Notes: generated from the sequence alone by a model not told the origin. Shown: positions 1 through 12,025, counted from the first letter of the stretch. The stretch is 64,000 bases of DNA from Epiperipatus broadwayi (GCA_028023455.1 JAQFVV010000028.1:498001-562000); one strand, 5' to 3'. Made by a program: numbers and translations.

Positions 1-411
1 ACGTAACATTTTGTTCGAGAATCTACTATTCGATAAGTTGCAGTTAATGGTAATATATATTATCAATAAAATAATTTATTATTCTAGCATCGTTAATGTT
101 TTGTTACGATGAAAACACGTGACTGCGATAATCATCCAGATTGCGTATCATAGCTGCTTTAGTTAAAAGAAAAGGAAGTTGTTTTAATTTTCTTCCAAAA
201 CTGTTAGAAATTGCGAAATTGTTTGATTTTTTATCAGATTTTCATGTATTGCCCCAAATTTAATAAAATCATTACGTATTTTTCTTGCATTGCTGTTAAC
301 AGTTATTTCAGCGGAAAGCTTTCATTAAATTAAAATTAATAAAAAAAAATATTTACGTTTAAGCATGACATAAGAGTAACTTTCAAATTTGGCTATTACA
401 AGTATGGATAA
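1..411. other. No recognised feature
   Basis: AT-rich sequence with no open frame of note, no RNA gene and no repeat that I could match elsewhere in the window. Confidence 0.5.
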
Positions 412-800
412 GTATAGGGAAGTTGAACACAGACTTTCAAGCTTGCATCAGCTATCCACTCTATACTGTACAACTGATACACATGTGATAAAGATAAATA
501 TCTCCAGTTTAGTATTTCATGCTGAACCAGCACTCATCTGTTGGTCCAGATCATCATCTCCCACACACACATATATATATAATCAGTGCTTGGTTGATAT
601 TAAGATAGCAAATCTTCAAACTTTAACGGACAGGCTTCAATCCTCTCCACTCCAACTCTTTAGCCATCCATACCCTTGGAAATCTGGTCCCCAAATCCCT
701 GTTGATGCCAATATTATTGTCATGACATGTTGATTTTGAGTATTCTGACCCCTCATGTATAGGACCTTGCCCATTTAAACACACAGAAGAGAGATAGGCG
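412..800 (-). repeat. Hammerhead-bearing repeat, family B, single copy
   Basis: This ~390-bp block matches the tandem units at 22881-23950 along most of its length. Shared landmarks on the plus strand are the start (cacagactttca), the block gctgaaccagcactcat, the (TA)n patch, the phrase gacaggcttcaatcc and the end (cctcatgtataggac). The 114-codon open frame over it is an accident of the repeat. It contains a degenerate hammerhead-like motif on the minus strand at 501-550. Confidence 0.75.
501..550 (-). ncRNA. Degenerate hammerhead-ribozyme-like motif (class B)
   Basis: Read on the minus strand: ACCAA, then CAGATGA in place of CTGATGA, a stem II of GTGCT/AGCAT around a GGTTC loop, then GAAA. 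The core U-to-A change and a poor 3' half of stem I suggest an inactive copy. The call rests on homology to the better copy at 23472-23520. Confidence 0.5.
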
Positions 801-835
801 GGATAGAGGATGAATCTGTAATATTTGAACACAAG

Positions 836-1110
836 TATTATTTCTTTACTTTTATATATATATATACTTGGAGTTTATATATAATTATAAATATGGATAA
901 TGTACTATATAAAGTTTTGAATTTGGGCGATAGTGTAAAAAAATTTCATGCAGGAAAGCAAGAAGAATAAATTAGTAAGCATTGGAATCATAAACTTATA
1001 TTTTTGCAAGGTTTCCTTTATATAGCCATCTTTTTTTGTGAAAGATTATTTCTCCAGTATGTAAGATATTTATAAATTATAAAGACTAAAAAAGCAATAA
1101 TAACAGATCA
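836..1110. other. No recognised feature
   Basis: AT-rich stretch with a short TA repeat near 855-866. Nothing else seen. Confidence 0.5.
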
Positions 1111-1117
1111 TTGTGAT

Positions 1118-1216
1118 AGACTTTGTGTGGTTTGGCGCAGTTGTGGTGTCTCTGACACTCGCAGGTGTGGCCCTCGAACCTCTTATGAACTCCGAGTAAT
1201 AAAGCCGTTTGTCACT
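1118..1216 (+). repeat. tRNA-derived SINE, family B
   Basis: A pol III-like head (tggtttggcgcagttg, then a B-box-like patch ggccctcgaacct) is followed by the family tail cttatgaactccgagtaataaagcc. The tail recurs in many copies on both strands, for example 13825-13965 and 59455-60800. Confidence 0.7.
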
Positions 1217-2389
1217 CTTTTTTTTATTGTTGACATGTCTTTGTTGTTTGTAAATCAAAACACCCAATAACCTTAGATGTTTTACAAAAAGGAAAAAAAA
1301 GATAATAGACTTTAAATAACCTCCTGCAGATAAGAAGAAGAAAAAAAGGATGCTAAATTTGCGAATTACTTGTTAGAGCAGTTAATGGTTCTGCCATGCA
1401 TCTACCAGACCTAGGACACCCACATTACCAAGCCAGCCTTGATGGAAGAAGCCAATACCAGTAATGGAATTGAGCCAACCTTAACAAAGGGTATTATAAT
1501 ATTCAACTGTACAAATTTTGTTGTGTCAATAAACCTTGTTTACCTTCTAGCTAAAAAAACAACAACTTGAGAGTCATTTACTGACCAACATTGGATGGTT
1601 AGTTGTATTCCCTACGACTTAGCTCCCTGAAGAAAAAAAGTTTAATTCTAATCAAAATCTAAAAAAATAAATAAATTTTACCCAGCCATATTCAAACCCA
1701 GGTCAGAAATGACACACAAATGACGGCGAAGCTCTTCTAGAACGTTTGCTTCTATACAACCATTGTTACATTTAATTTTTGTAATAATTTTTTTCGATTG
1801 TTAATATATTCTAACATTTTTAATCATTAATCAAGTGGATAATTAAATAACTTTGAAAGCAATCATGTTTGAAAACAGACCTTGAAGTAGTCTTCAAGAA
1901 GTATACTTGTAATATAAACATTACTGGTTAAATTAACACGATTACCAATTATTCCACGCAAGATTGCCTCGCATTAAAACATGATAATGAATTCTATTAT
2001 TATAAACAATAAAGAGTAAGACAGGTCATACGTGGGGGGAAAAAAAAGTTATTTTAAATTGCTAAACAATCTGAAATTAAAATAAATTCATTACTGATTA
2101 ACAAGAACAAATTATGTCATTAAATATATATAATAAAAAAGTAAAACAGTTTTTAAATCCCCATTGAAAACAAAGGTCTTTTCAGAAACCCTCGTAATGT
2201 AGTAACGAAAGTGAATGTCTTACCCCCCCCCCGTCTAATTAACACTTGGTGAGTGAAAGTTTAAGCACTTTTTCATTCTTGTTTTACTTTCTAGCTAAGA
2301 ATAGATAGGTACCAAATTACTGACCATTGCTGGATAACTATCTGTGTTGGCGACCAAGTGGCCACCCGACAGAAAGATACCAAGCCGCT
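1217..2389. other. No gene recognised; weak internal repeat
   Basis: No coding or RNA gene seen. Segments 1535-1650 and 2290-2400 resemble each other (cttctagcta..., tactgacca..., ending in an A-rich run), perhaps two old copies of one element. A C-run lies at 2223-2231. Confidence 0.4.
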
Positions 2390-2530
2390 TGAGAAAAAAA
2401 AAAAAATTGAATGGCTTTATTGCTTGGGAATTCATAAGAAGTTCTTACACCAGAAGTATTAAAAGTGGAATAGATCCAAGGACCTTACATTCAGGAAATG
2501 GAAACTACCACTTCTCTAAACCACACACAC
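2390..2530 (-). repeat. tRNA-derived SINE, family B
   Basis: On the plus strand the tail reads tggctttattgcttgggaa then ttcataagaagttc, followed by the inverted head ending in ctaaaccac. This is the family B order in reverse. The short open frames 2344-2541 and 2498-2785 that cross it are accidental. Confidence 0.7.
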
Positions 2531-3582
2531 AAAATTATTAGGCTTGAATTTGAACTTCAAGTCATATATATAGTACTTTTTTTTATCACAAAGCTCTTTC
2601 CAACAGCCCTCATAAAGAAACAGGATAGGAAAAGGCAATACTCACCAGGATCGCGAGTTGGTAAAGATTTAAATATTTTTCTACCCTTCCGTCTAGCTAT
2701 TAATAACTATCTACTGATCAGTCTTGGAATATTAGACAACTTGGGGGGTAATATCTTAAAAAAACAAACAAATCGTAAACCTTAACTTATTCAGTCTAGT
2801 TTTGAATACAGATCACAAGGTTGGCAAAATCTATTACCACTTCACCCATGTTCTTCATACACATATTATTTTGTTATCTGTAATGCTAAGCAAGTACAGT
2901 ACTGATTATATGTATACAAGGCTTGAGATTGAATCTCCCAAATGGCTGGTAATACTAGTAATTAATATGCTCTTTAGTCATAGCATATGACAATAGATTT
3001 AGCAATGAAAGAGTGATTATATTTTCAGCCACTTCACGTATATATATATATAGAGAGAGAGATGTCTGAAATACTTTGGAAAGAGCAACGAGTTTTAAAC
3101 CAATCGAGAAATAAATTGCAAATTAGTTTCTAAAATCAACTGAAATTTTTAATTACCAAAACAAAGCCTTCTCTCATTTTTAAACTTTGTCAACAAATAT
3201 TCAAATGATAAATTATATACTACTAAACCGTTTTACAAATGTGTAAGCTTGTGGTTAAGACCTGTAGAGGTCCCTACCTTCGCATTTTCAACTACACATG
3301 CTTTAGGTTTATTGCCTTAGTAAATAAAACTAAATACATAAGTAGCATTTGTCCAAAGCGGCCATTGTATGAGATAACAAATTTAGCAGTGAAAAAATGG
3401 TCATTTTTTTTCACGTATCTAGCCAAAGTATTTCAAATCCGTCTCTGCTATATACATGAAATTCAATAAAATACAGACATTTTTTAAATACCAAACCATT
3501 GCTTTAAAGCTGTAGTTTCAGGGTGTATCAATTATCAATAGCAATATTTACGTTGAAGATCTAATCTAAAATTACACAAACA
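2531..3582. other. No recognised gene
   Basis: AT-rich sequence with a (TA)/(GA) microsatellite at about 3038-3061. Short open frames at 2802-2990 and 3239-3469 have no recognisable domain. Confidence 0.45.
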
Positions 3583-3680
3583 TGAGGTTGCTTTGACAAT
3601 AGACTGGGATTTTTGATTGTTATTAATATTGGGATTGTCTAAGTATTGAGTGATTTCTATGAAATTATATATGGTTTCTG
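3583..3680 (+). repeat. Short dispersed repeat (gaggttgcc family)
   Basis: One of four copies in the same orientation (others at 28717-28815, 31008-31115, 31608-31700). Shared order: gaggttgccttgacaacag, then a gattgtt motif, then attgtctaagtattgact, ending near a TA-rich microsatellite. The common 5' phrase and AT tail suggest a retroelement 3' end or small SINE. Family not identified. Confidence 0.6.
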
Positions 3681-3769
3681 AAATTATATATATATTTTGA
3701 TAATCTAATAGTGTTAAATGTCTTTAGAAAAATTCAATCTCATTTAAACTTTCCAAATACATTCAGCTG

Positions 3770-3935
3770 TTTATAATAACAGATATTAGTATATAACACT
3801 ATATTTTAAGTTGTCTTCTCTCTGGAGCTGTGACAGACCAGTGGTAGTACTAATATAAGAATCAAACATGGAAGTTTAGATTTGTGAGTATTAAATTTTT
3901 ATGATAATACTCTAACCAACAAGGCTATTCCATCA
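3770..3935 (-). repeat. Fragment of tRNA-like/hammerhead element (class C)
   Basis: Resembles one arm of the elements at 18175-18690 and 58563-59155. It has the 'gctgtttataataacaga' end, a 'gtggtagtactaatataag' patch, and an inverted tRNA-like unit with the B-box region followed by gataatactctaaccaac (inverted A-box). Confidence 0.55.
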
Positions 3936-4129
3936 ACAGCAACAATCAGTAAAAATTTCATGTATTTGTCTACAAGGGTTCTTATGGTTCTCCACTTTTT
4001 CTTAAATTATCACACTAGACTAAGTTATTGAGATTATTTTCCACTATTGCATGGAAAACAAAAATGGAGTAGCCTAAAATAGGATCTTCACCTGCTGTTT
4101 ATATTAGCCCACAAATAATGTTTATTTAC

Positions 4130-4480
4130 AAAGCCATACATATATCAACATAATATAAAGTGATTTTTTAGCTTTCCATATGATATAAAACATAACTCTC
4201 TTCTCTATCACTATCTATAGTGAGTTTCAGTATCCATAAATGATAAAAACAAGTATAGTTACAAGGCCATACATATAACAAACTAATACAACTTGATTTT
4301 TTAGCTTTCAAATATGATACAAAAAATAGCTTTCTACTTACTCTATTGCTACCTACAGTGAGTTTTAATAATGAACACTTACCAAATGATATACAGTATA
4401 ATCCTCATTTCCAGTACCCATAAATGATAAAAACTGAAGTGTACTTACAAGGCTGTACATGTAGTAATATAATGAATAAG
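4130..4480. repeat. Two-copy direct repeat of ~150-180 bp
   Basis: Units near 4145-4286 and 4287-4477 share gattttttagctttc, the phrase ctacagtgagttt or ctatagtgagttt, ccataaatgataaaaac and acaaggccatacat. A third partial unit lies at 4906-5000. No coding potential. Origin unknown. Confidence 0.65.
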
Positions 4481-4539
4481 AAAATATTCAAACACTTAAT
4501 GACTAAACAGGTTCGGGTTTGAAACATGAAATAATTTAT

Positions 4540-4905
4540 TTGAAGGTAAGTACTTGATGTGATGTGATGAACTGTAGCTTCTTTTTAAACGAAGTCAATA
4601 ATCTCTCAGCAATTATACCAAGAGAAACTTGTTAGCTATTTAATTTTACATTCCCCAGTCTAAGTTTTCCCATATTCTGCTCCATCTCATTTCCACGACA
4701 TATCTTTGTCAACTCTATAATCTTTATATCTAAATCCCCCTTATCTTTTCCCAAACCCAGCATAAAAACCAATAATTCATTTTCTGTATAATCACTTTTT
4801 TCATATTTATTCTTCCATAACTTCATTATATGGACCGTTTCTGTTTTCAAGCATTTACATTCAATTAACAAATACCTAATATTTTCTATTCCTTCCTTAC
4901 ATAAT
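4540..4905 (-). mobile_element. Non-LTR retrotransposon 3' end (LINE family 2)
   Basis: The minus-strand frame 4632-4871 (79 codons) reads MLIECKCLKTE, then KLWKNKYEKSDYTENELL, then FMLGLGKDKGDLDIK. I recognise this as the sort of tail found after the reverse transcriptase in several LINE clades (a 'LIEC' motif followed by a basic/acidic helix region), without naming the clade. The same protein is seen broken at 21955-22258 (plus) and 30530-30890 (minus). All three copies end at a CATCACATCACA-like 3' terminus after a 3' UTR containing an ataatggctgagagatt motif. The shared end point is typical of 5'-truncated LINE copies. Confidence 0.65.
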
Positions 4906-5000
4906 TTACTTTCGATACCATGTAACTACTGCCATCTATAGTGAGTTTTAGGAATCAATGATTACCAAATGCTATACAGCAAAATCCTCATTTCCAGGCA
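4906..5000. repeat. Partial third unit of the 4130-4480 repeat
   Basis: Shares ctatagtgagttttagg, accaaatgctatacag and atcctcatttccag with the second unit at 4340-4420. Confidence 0.6.
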
Positions 5001-5221
5001 AGGTTTGATTTCATGATATTTGACTACTGGAGATTTTTATAACTCATGTGAGTATTAAGAAATAATCTTGTTTAAATTATATTGCATAAATTAAACATTC
5101 AGTTGATATAAGGCTACCTTCAATTGTCTGAGGAAAAAATATCTATATTTAATGAAGAGCCAAAGTTATTAAAATATTTAAGAATACAAGCAGATTAATC
5201 ATCAGTGGACCTTCTCAAAGG

Positions 5222-5825
5222 ATGAAAATAAAGATTCATAATCATGAATTAGAAATAAGCAATTTCATTTTGGTCAGATTACTAATAAAGATAGAAATAA
5301 TAAATAAAATTAATCATAGACTTAAATACAGATAGAGTACTTTTGGTAGAAGTAACTTAGTTTATATCCTTAGAAAGGAAAATTTTTAATACATATATTT
5401 TACCAGTTTTTACTTATGAATGTGAGACCTGGACACTAAACAAAAGAGCAATGCAAAGTCTTTAGATAACTCAGCAAATCGTAGAGACATATGCTATGAG
5501 TAACAAGAAGAGATTAAAAATGACGTACATGTGAGAGAACAAACATGTTTCACTGACATCATTGAAAGAATTAAGAGAATGAAATGGAGCTGAGACGGAC
5601 CTTCCGCTAGAGGAAATAATAATATATGGATAGTTAAAGTTTTAAATTGGAGCCCAAGAAAGTGAAAAAGACTTAGAAAGAAACCACATAAGAGATGGAT
5701 GATCAAAGTAAGAAAAGGTTTCTGGCGTATTGTGGAAAATAAAGGCTATGAAGCAAAATAACTGGATTAAACTTAGGAGAGATCATCATTCTGCAGTGGC
5801 TCAGTAATATTTGAAAATAATGTCA
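5222..5825 (+). mobile_element. RTE-type LINE, 5'-truncated, copy a
   Basis: Broken translation gives the C-terminal end of an RTE-clade endonuclease/reverse transcriptase. It contains INHRLKYR, then VLPVFTYECETWTLN with frame breaks, then VREQTCFTDIIERIKRMKWS, then a basic segment and RWM. Frame breaks and stops are frequent. Copies at 29170-29835, 44697-45235 and 57815-58025 give the same order (NHRIK, TYGSETWTLN, WVREQ, GHIARR, RPHVRWMDE). The copies end near an ATGATGATGAT-like 3' terminus. Old, inactive copy. Confidence 0.75.
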
Positions 5826-6139
5826 AATTGACTTTGGAATAGACAACAATCAAAAAGTTAAAAATGGAATCAAATGTGCAAATGTATTGATCCCAGCTTT
5901 GGATTCAAAAACATCACTAACAAAAGCAAAAGGCAGAAATAGTTTTAGAGAAGTAGATTTAACTGCATTATCTGTTAGTGATTACTAAAGCTTAATACAG
6001 ATGGCACTAGAATTGAGAACTGTTATTGTTTATTAAATTGTTCTATCTTTCTATGACCATTTGAAAAGAAAGTAGAACAAATAAAATGTTAAAAGCAACT
6101 TTTGTGATATGCAAAATAATAATAATTTGCATGACTTTG
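5826..6139. other. No recognised feature
   Basis: AT-rich, no repeat or gene recognised. Confidence 0.45.
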
Positions 6140-6262
6140 TCACTTCGAACCTTGGAAGAAGATCAAGCAATGGAGATATCAAAACCAGAATTGATCCAAG
6201 AATTATCCACCTTAAAGTCTGACACTCTATTCACATTAAACTATGCAGAAGTTTTATGACAA
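6140..6262 (-). repeat. Degenerate SINE family B
   Basis: The plus strand shows the inverted head (gtctgacactctattcacat then taaactatgcag) after a family-like body with 'ttgatccaagaatta'. The usual tail is not clear. Confidence 0.45.
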
Positions 6263-6884
6263 CATATATAAACCAGTCCATAAAACACAAACTGTCTGCC
6301 CACATTACACATTGGAACTTTGGTCTGCATCTTTGATATCACAAGTTACTGTTTTGTAAATTTCTGTAGTGAATTTTAGTATTTTGAAAGTCTTCAATAC
6401 CATAATTAACCATAGCTATCCATTACATTCTCTTCTCAACACCATATTCACTATAAAAGCAATTAATTCTGTACTTTTATCCTAATTAAATAGTAGTTCA
6501 AACAAATTTTGGAAGATTAAAAAAACAACTGCTACAGGTCGTGTATATAAAAATCTTTTTTTTTTTAAATCAATAACACTTAATAAGATATTTAAAGTAT
6601 AAGTAGCTGATCTATGCATAAAATTATTAATACCAAAAACCTATTATGGTCTTACAAAATATAACTGACAGTCTGTTATAATAATGAGTGAAATGATATT
6701 AATTCAAAAAACACTAGTACCATATATAAAAATATCCAGATTTTTTTATGGGTGAATACTCCTTCAAGTCAATAACATAACATGAATATATAATGGTTTT
6801 CTCCATAATATCTAAAATGTCAATTTATTCTGCTATAATAATTAATACCAAGTTTTTAAAAAAAATCATAGACACAATCTCTAG
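6263..6884. other. No recognised feature
   Basis: AT-rich intergenic-like sequence with no gene or repeat recognised. Confidence 0.45.
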
Positions 6885-7184
6885 TAATATAGGGAGCATA
6901 CCAATATACAAACTCTTAATTGATGTGCAGTAAGAGAAAAATATTTAACATTTCTATCTAGAACATTCCTATCTCCAGACCAATTGGTTTCAAGATTTTG
7001 GCTCATCTCAGTGAGGAGGTAGAATATTCAGACACTAGATCTAAAATATCATCTCAAAATCCAGCACTTATTTAATATGTCTGGGGATAGGAATGTTCTA
7101 AATAAAAATTTTAAATATTTTTCTCTTACCGCACTTATCAATTAAGAGCTTCTTTGAACTATTGTTATGCTCCCTATATTACAT
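6885..7184. repeat. Foldback element with ~100-bp inverted arms
   Basis: The left arm runs from gtaatatagggagcata through cttaattgatgtgcagtaag to acattcctatctccaga. The right arm is its inverse, from tctggggataggaatgttc to tatgctccctatattac. The spacer (about 6985-7070) contains a patch (gacactagatctaaaatatc) that resembles 21065-21125. Probably a miniature inverted-repeat element. No target duplication recognised. Confidence 0.75.
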
Positions 7185-7909
7185 ATTTGTAAATACAAGC
7201 TCATAAAAGTAATGCCATGCTATATATGACTTGCTTTATTGATTACACAATCTCTAGCTACATCCAATACATGATATTCAATAAAATAGCCTCAATCTAC
7301 AAAAGCACTGCTTTTATGTGAATTGATTTCTTTTCCTCTCGTGGAATAGAAGTAGTATAGTTTTAATGTTATTCAGGATGGGGAAAAAGTTACTTTATCA
7401 TACATTTTATGATTTATTTATATTTCATTAAATATTTATAAACAAAATTAAAAAAACAATACAATAATAAAATAGCTAAATACAAACAACTCATAAATAT
7501 TTCATCCCATATTTTTTTGTGGAGTCTGATGTATGTTGGGGCTGAATTTAACAATTTTATAAATTAATAAAACTAATATCATTTTTTTAAAAAAGAGAAA
7601 TCTTTTTTTATATCGTTAAATACAATTATTATCAAAATTTAAAAATAATTACAGAAATCAAATTATTTATCTGCTAAATAAGTAAAAAATGATCCTTTCT
7701 AATTTTCAATAATGGAAAATAAAATTAACTCTTGTGCCACAAAGTCTTTGGTCAGAAAAAACTAGGGAAACTGCTGACATTGTTTTCCCTTAAGTCACAT
7801 TTGTGAGCCCTTTACTGATATACATATATAAACAGCAAAATCACAAATGCTCACATATTGGTTTTTTTAATTTAAAAAGAATCTTAAAAGAAAACCAAAG
7901 TATTTTAGC
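7185..7909. other. No recognised feature
   Basis: AT-rich; no gene or RNA recognised. Confidence 0.45.
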
Positions 7910-8620
7910 CTTGCCTTCTTCTGTAATCCATTTAAAGACTATTTGCAAGATATTTTTGAGAAAAGTTTTGGAATAACTAAAAACTTGATTTTTTTATAAC
8001 TTTATTAAGATTCATGATTATTTTCACACAATAATTGTTTAATAATTATTAAAAATAAAAAATATACATGATTATACTTTGATTTTTTATGTATATGTTT
8101 TATTCTTAAAAATAGAAGCTAATAAATTCTAGCATAACAAAAACAAAGAAAACTATGTTACAATTAGAGTGCCTTGTGAAACTGATTAGTAAATGTCAGT
8201 AGCACCATTGTATTAGTATCTTTTAAAATAGTCTAAAAATTGTAAAGCAATTTTAATATTTAAAAGCAGAATTTGATAGACTAATCAGAGATCAACATTT
8301 ATTCATTCATAAAATCAAAATACATTTTATGTCAAAAAAAATTTCAATTTCTGCTGTTACATACTTGGAATGCTTTTTTTTTTTTACTGATCCCGGAATA
8401 ATGAAAACTTCTTTTCTTTTTATTATGAACTCTTTTATTCAATACTTATAAAGTGTTAAATATGATTTTATTAAATGTTTTTTGTTTGCAACCATTATAT
8501 TCCCACCAAATCAAGTCTAATTTGTTGAATTCTGATATAAAATAATGTTTCAATATAAAATGAAAAGTTGAAAACTTACAAAAAATGTCACCAGGGAGAA
8601 CAATGACCTATCACAGTGTA
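7910..8620 (+). repeat. Diverged dispersed repeat, copy 1
   Basis: Collinear with 33620-34090 plus 34750-34950 in the same orientation. Landmarks: tttattaagattcat, taataattattaaaaat, a ttttta-aaaatag patch followed by taataa-ttctag-ataac, a stretch ending in aatttgttgaattctgat, and aacttacaaaaa then gtcac-aggg. In the second copy a Penelope-like element lies in between, so the repeat predates that insertion. No coding signal. Confidence 0.55.
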
Positions 8621-8764
8621 AGGTTGAAATTAGCTTGCCTCAAAAAATAATGAAACTGAGTTTGCCACTAATAAAATGTAATTTTGCCTCTTCTTCATAG
8701 AATTAAATTGAAAGAAAAAGTAGAAATACCAACTATTGATGTAAATTCGATTTAACAACATACC

Positions 8765-8893
8765 AAAAAATGCTAGTGGCTTTCTTGCTCAGGAGTTTAT
8801 AAGAAGTTCGAATGCCAAACCTAAGAGTGAACAGAATCCTCCTGAGATCACCCAATCCCAAATCAGATGCTCTACCATTTACACTAAACCTTA
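8765..8893 (-). repeat. tRNA-derived SINE, family B
   Basis: Plus strand: ggctttcttgctcagg, then agtttataagaagttcg, then ctgagatcacccaatcc (inverted B-box region), then gatgctctaccatttacac (inverted A-box). Clear family order, reversed. Confidence 0.75.
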
Positions 8894-9164
8894 CAGAAAA
8901 ATAACTTACCAATAAAATATTACAAGACTTTCTTAAAGATATTTCTAATATGGTAATAGTAAGATACGAATGTCATAATATTTGTCAATATTTACCGTTA
9001 TAAAAAAAGGGAAGAAGAAATCTATGGTTAGCAGAAAACTGAGGCCATTAAAATACCAAGTTGTCAATCTTCTGTCAGTTCAATATAGTTATTCTCAAAA
9101 GTTGATTGGATTCCAAAACATTAGAATTTTGAATTTCAGATATTAGCTTAATATTATAAAGTAT

Positions 9165-9690
9165 TTTAAAATGGCTGCTACATACATAGGTGTATTAATT
9201 ACAGCTTTCAATCCTTTCTGATGAAGGCAGTAGTCAGAAACAGGTCCGGGGGTGTGGGTATAATAGTACCACCATCTACAAACCATTGATTGTCCAAGCT
9301 TATAGTAGATAACTCTAAACGAGAATGAAGAGAACTGATTTCAAAAGTGTATGAGTACGCGCAAGAAAAAAATCATGCAATATGGTAATTAGTATTTACT
9401 TTTCTAGCTAATAGTAAAGGATCCCACAATTGACATAAAATCCAATTCTCTAAAATGTAACCATACAAGATTTCAGGATATTCACATGAATAAAATAAGA
9501 GAATCTAAAAATAGCTGTTATATCAAAGTGCATTAATTCTAGCTTTGAATTCTAATCCTCACAAAAGAAGGTAAAAACCAAACACTAATATGGGTTTGGG
9601 ATACTATAGCACTACACCATCTGATGTCTATTGATTACTCAAGTTTACAGTAGAGAGCTCTGGAATAAGGTAAAGAAAACTTTTCTTGAA
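9165..9690. repeat. Pair of diverged direct repeats
   Basis: Segments about 9165-9335 and 9515-9690 share gtgcattaatt or gtgtattaatt, agcttt-aat-ct, a '(g)gtttgggat/gggtgtgggtat' patch, cac-accatct and attgattactcaagttta. Order and spacing are conserved. Family unknown. Confidence 0.5.
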
Positions 9691-10329
9691 ATAATATTTA
9701 ATGACTCATAATATATTGAAAAGAAACCCAGTCTGAAATAGTCGTAGAATACAGAAAATGCTTATGCAGGAGTTATGGATTATTATCGCTAGAAACTCTA
9801 ACTATACTCAGAAAAATGTCCATCATCTTATAAGAATAAATACTTCTACTATTTTGCAGTTCATAAGCTTTATAATTCATTCAAACTAATACATTCTTCA
9901 TAACTAATATTGAAACATTGTAAATACTGCAGTAAAAAATATATAAATATAAAAAAAATAGTATCCCTCTTATCAGTCCTAAAGACTTGGTTTTCCTTGA
10001 GGCCCATGGTATCTCATGTGGAATTTGTGAAACCCTGTTATATGAGTATGAATAATGGCTGCATCAGTGCTACGTGGAATAACATGATATTGCAATAAAG
10101 CAGTTTTCATCATCATCAGATGTGACCCTAATCATCATTGTAAAATTGGAGGCCATTGAGATTTTTAAATAGACAAGACTGCATCACAAAAATGATTATT
10201 ATATTTAAAGTTATTTTTTGGTATCAGATTATTCACCTACTACTATTTTTACTATTAATAGTTATATTTGTATATATAATAGAAATAATAATAGTAGCAG
10301 CAATAGCAACAACAATACTAATGATGATG
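9691..10329. other. No recognised feature
   Basis: AT-rich; short open frames (9910-10098, 10156-10380) lack any domain. A small ATG/ATA-rich simple repeat lies near 10300-10335. Confidence 0.45.
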
Positions 10330-10470
10330 ATGATGGAATGGCTTTATTGTTTAGGAATTTCTATGAAATTTAAGTGGTGAAAATTCCAAAACTGGAATTG
10401 ATGGAGAATTTTAAACCCAAAAATCTGACAATCTACAACTGAATAAAGCCATCCAAGCCATTCAACTACT
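10330..10470 (-). repeat. Degenerate SINE family B
   Basis: The plus strand begins with the inverted tail (atggaatggctttattgttt, aggaatttct) and continues with an inverted SINE-like body. Divergent. Confidence 0.45.
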
Positions 10471-10774
10471 ATCGCTTTCTTCACATTAAAATTTTTTTAA
10501 TTCTAATTGGCTAAATATTTAATTTTGCTTCATGTGTGCAAGTTTGACTAAAATAACATTTCTTACCCAGACAATAATGGACGAAATTTGGCTGACATGT
10601 AAGTACAATAATATAATTAATTACATATGGATAAATCTTGATAATATATGTTTTATATCTGTTGTCTGTGACTACTGTCTCTAAATATCAATGTGATTAT
10701 CTTCGCCTAACAAAAATGGGGAAAAATACATCAACATACTAAAGAAGTTGAATTTTTTTTATAATAACCCTGAA

Positions 10775-10975
10775 TTAACTGGTGACAAAATCTCAGGATC
10801 ACAATATATCAGTGGGATTCCAAGAGTAAAAGATCTAGAAAAAGATCACATGTGAGATGGATGAATGAAATAAATAAGTGTGCTGGGGTGATGTGGAAAA
10901 GTGAGGCTAAAGATTGGAAATGGATTGACCTTCCTGAAGTGGATCAATAATGGTTTAAAATGATGATGATGATCC
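10775..10975 (+). mobile_element. RTE-type LINE 3' end, copy b
   Basis: Contains gattccaagagt, then gatctagaaaaagatcacat, then gagatggatgaatgaaat (encoding RWMNEI), then ggggtgatgtggaaaag, ending in ATGATGATGAT. Same order as copies e and f. About 200 bp remain. Confidence 0.7.
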
Positions 10976-11302
10976 AGTCAATCTATGCTGATTGGAAAAA
11001 AATGCAACAAATAATAAATGATGAGTGTAAAGGCTGTAATAGAAAATGAGATAAAGATTTTTTGAAATATAAAAACAAATACACAATATTCTAGATTATT
11101 TTTTTCTGTTTTGATTACATTAGTTCTAATGGAAAAAGCAATAAAATTTAATACTTTTTTTGCAATTAATATAATACAATAAGTAAGTTCTCCATATATG
11201 ATAATTTCAGTTATACAATACTTTCCTCAGAAATAATATGCACAATATGTATAAATAATTCCATTATAGTATTACTGTGTATATATATAAAGAAGAATAG
11301 AA
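10976..11302. other. No recognised feature
   Basis: AT-rich, no gene or repeat recognised. Confidence 0.45.
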
Positions 11303-11680
11303 ATGAGATTATATCAATGTAAATAGAGATAACTTTTAACCATTGATGTTTCCAAGAAATTATCAATTATTACTATTTGACAAACCCTGAGGTTAAACAA
11401 GTGTTATCATTACCCTAAAATAGCTATTTTCTGTAACTTCTAAGATCCCTAAGGTTAATGTTTTTTTTGTTCAAACATAACTGAAAAATTTATAACCAAT
11501 ACTAACAATAAAAATAACCCCTTTTACTTCAATAAAAAATTTCAACAGAAGAGCTATGTTAATGAGAAAACTTGTTTAGCCTCAGGGATTGTCAACTAGT
11601 AGTAAATGAGTTTCTTGGCAATATCAAAGGTTAAAAGTTATCTGTTTACATGGATATTATCTCCTCGTTTCTATCCTTTA
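11303..11680. repeat. Foldback element with ~105-bp inverted arms
   Basis: The left arm (gaatagaaatgagatta ... gagataacttttaaccattg ... ccctgaggttaaacaagt) is inverted at 11568-11678 (cttgtttagcctcagg ... ggttaaaagttatctgttta ... ctcctcgtttctatcc). A lone left arm recurs at 36590-36725. Probably a miniature inverted-repeat transposon-like element. Confidence 0.75.
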
Positions 11681-11792
11681 TTATAATAATAATCCATAAA
11701 AATATTTAATTCAACATATAATGTAAATAACCATACATTGTATTATGCAGTACTACTGCAATGACATCCATACTTAAACCTATTGTGTAATT

Positions 11793-11838
11793 ACAGCTTC
11801 TGAGGAAGATTGCTGTGCAGTTGAATCTGTCAGCATGT
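11793..11838 (+). ncRNA. Hammerhead-like motif (class A), degenerate
   Basis: ACAGCTT, CTGAGGA (11800-11806), stem II GATTGC/GCAGTT, GAA, then TCTGTC followed by AGC, which could pair with GCT upstream as stem I. The third A of GAAA is changed. Related loci: 28166-28220, 55575-55620, 56165-56210, 56736-56779. Confidence 0.45.
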
Positions 11839-11929
11839 CTAAATACATCAGTGTTGTACATTTTCACATTATGTTTAGGCACAAATATTCACTTAATTAT
11901 TTAGGACAATAAACATTTTCAGTAATCAA

Positions 11930-12025
11930 ATAGTTTATTTCGCAAAAATGGCAAAAAGTTTGAGCCCCAGAAATTAAGGATCTTGAACCCCAAAAGCTGA
12001 CACTCTATCTCTGCTTCAAACTATA
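11930..12025 (-). repeat. Degenerate SINE family B
   Basis: Plus strand: ggcaaaaagtttgagcccc, aaggatcttgaacccc, gctgacactctatctctgc. This is the reversed body and head of the family. The tail is worn. Confidence 0.45.

Noticed and set aside
389-733. 114-codon frame
   Set aside because: Lies wholly over the family B hammerhead repeat. The tandem copies do not keep the frame open.
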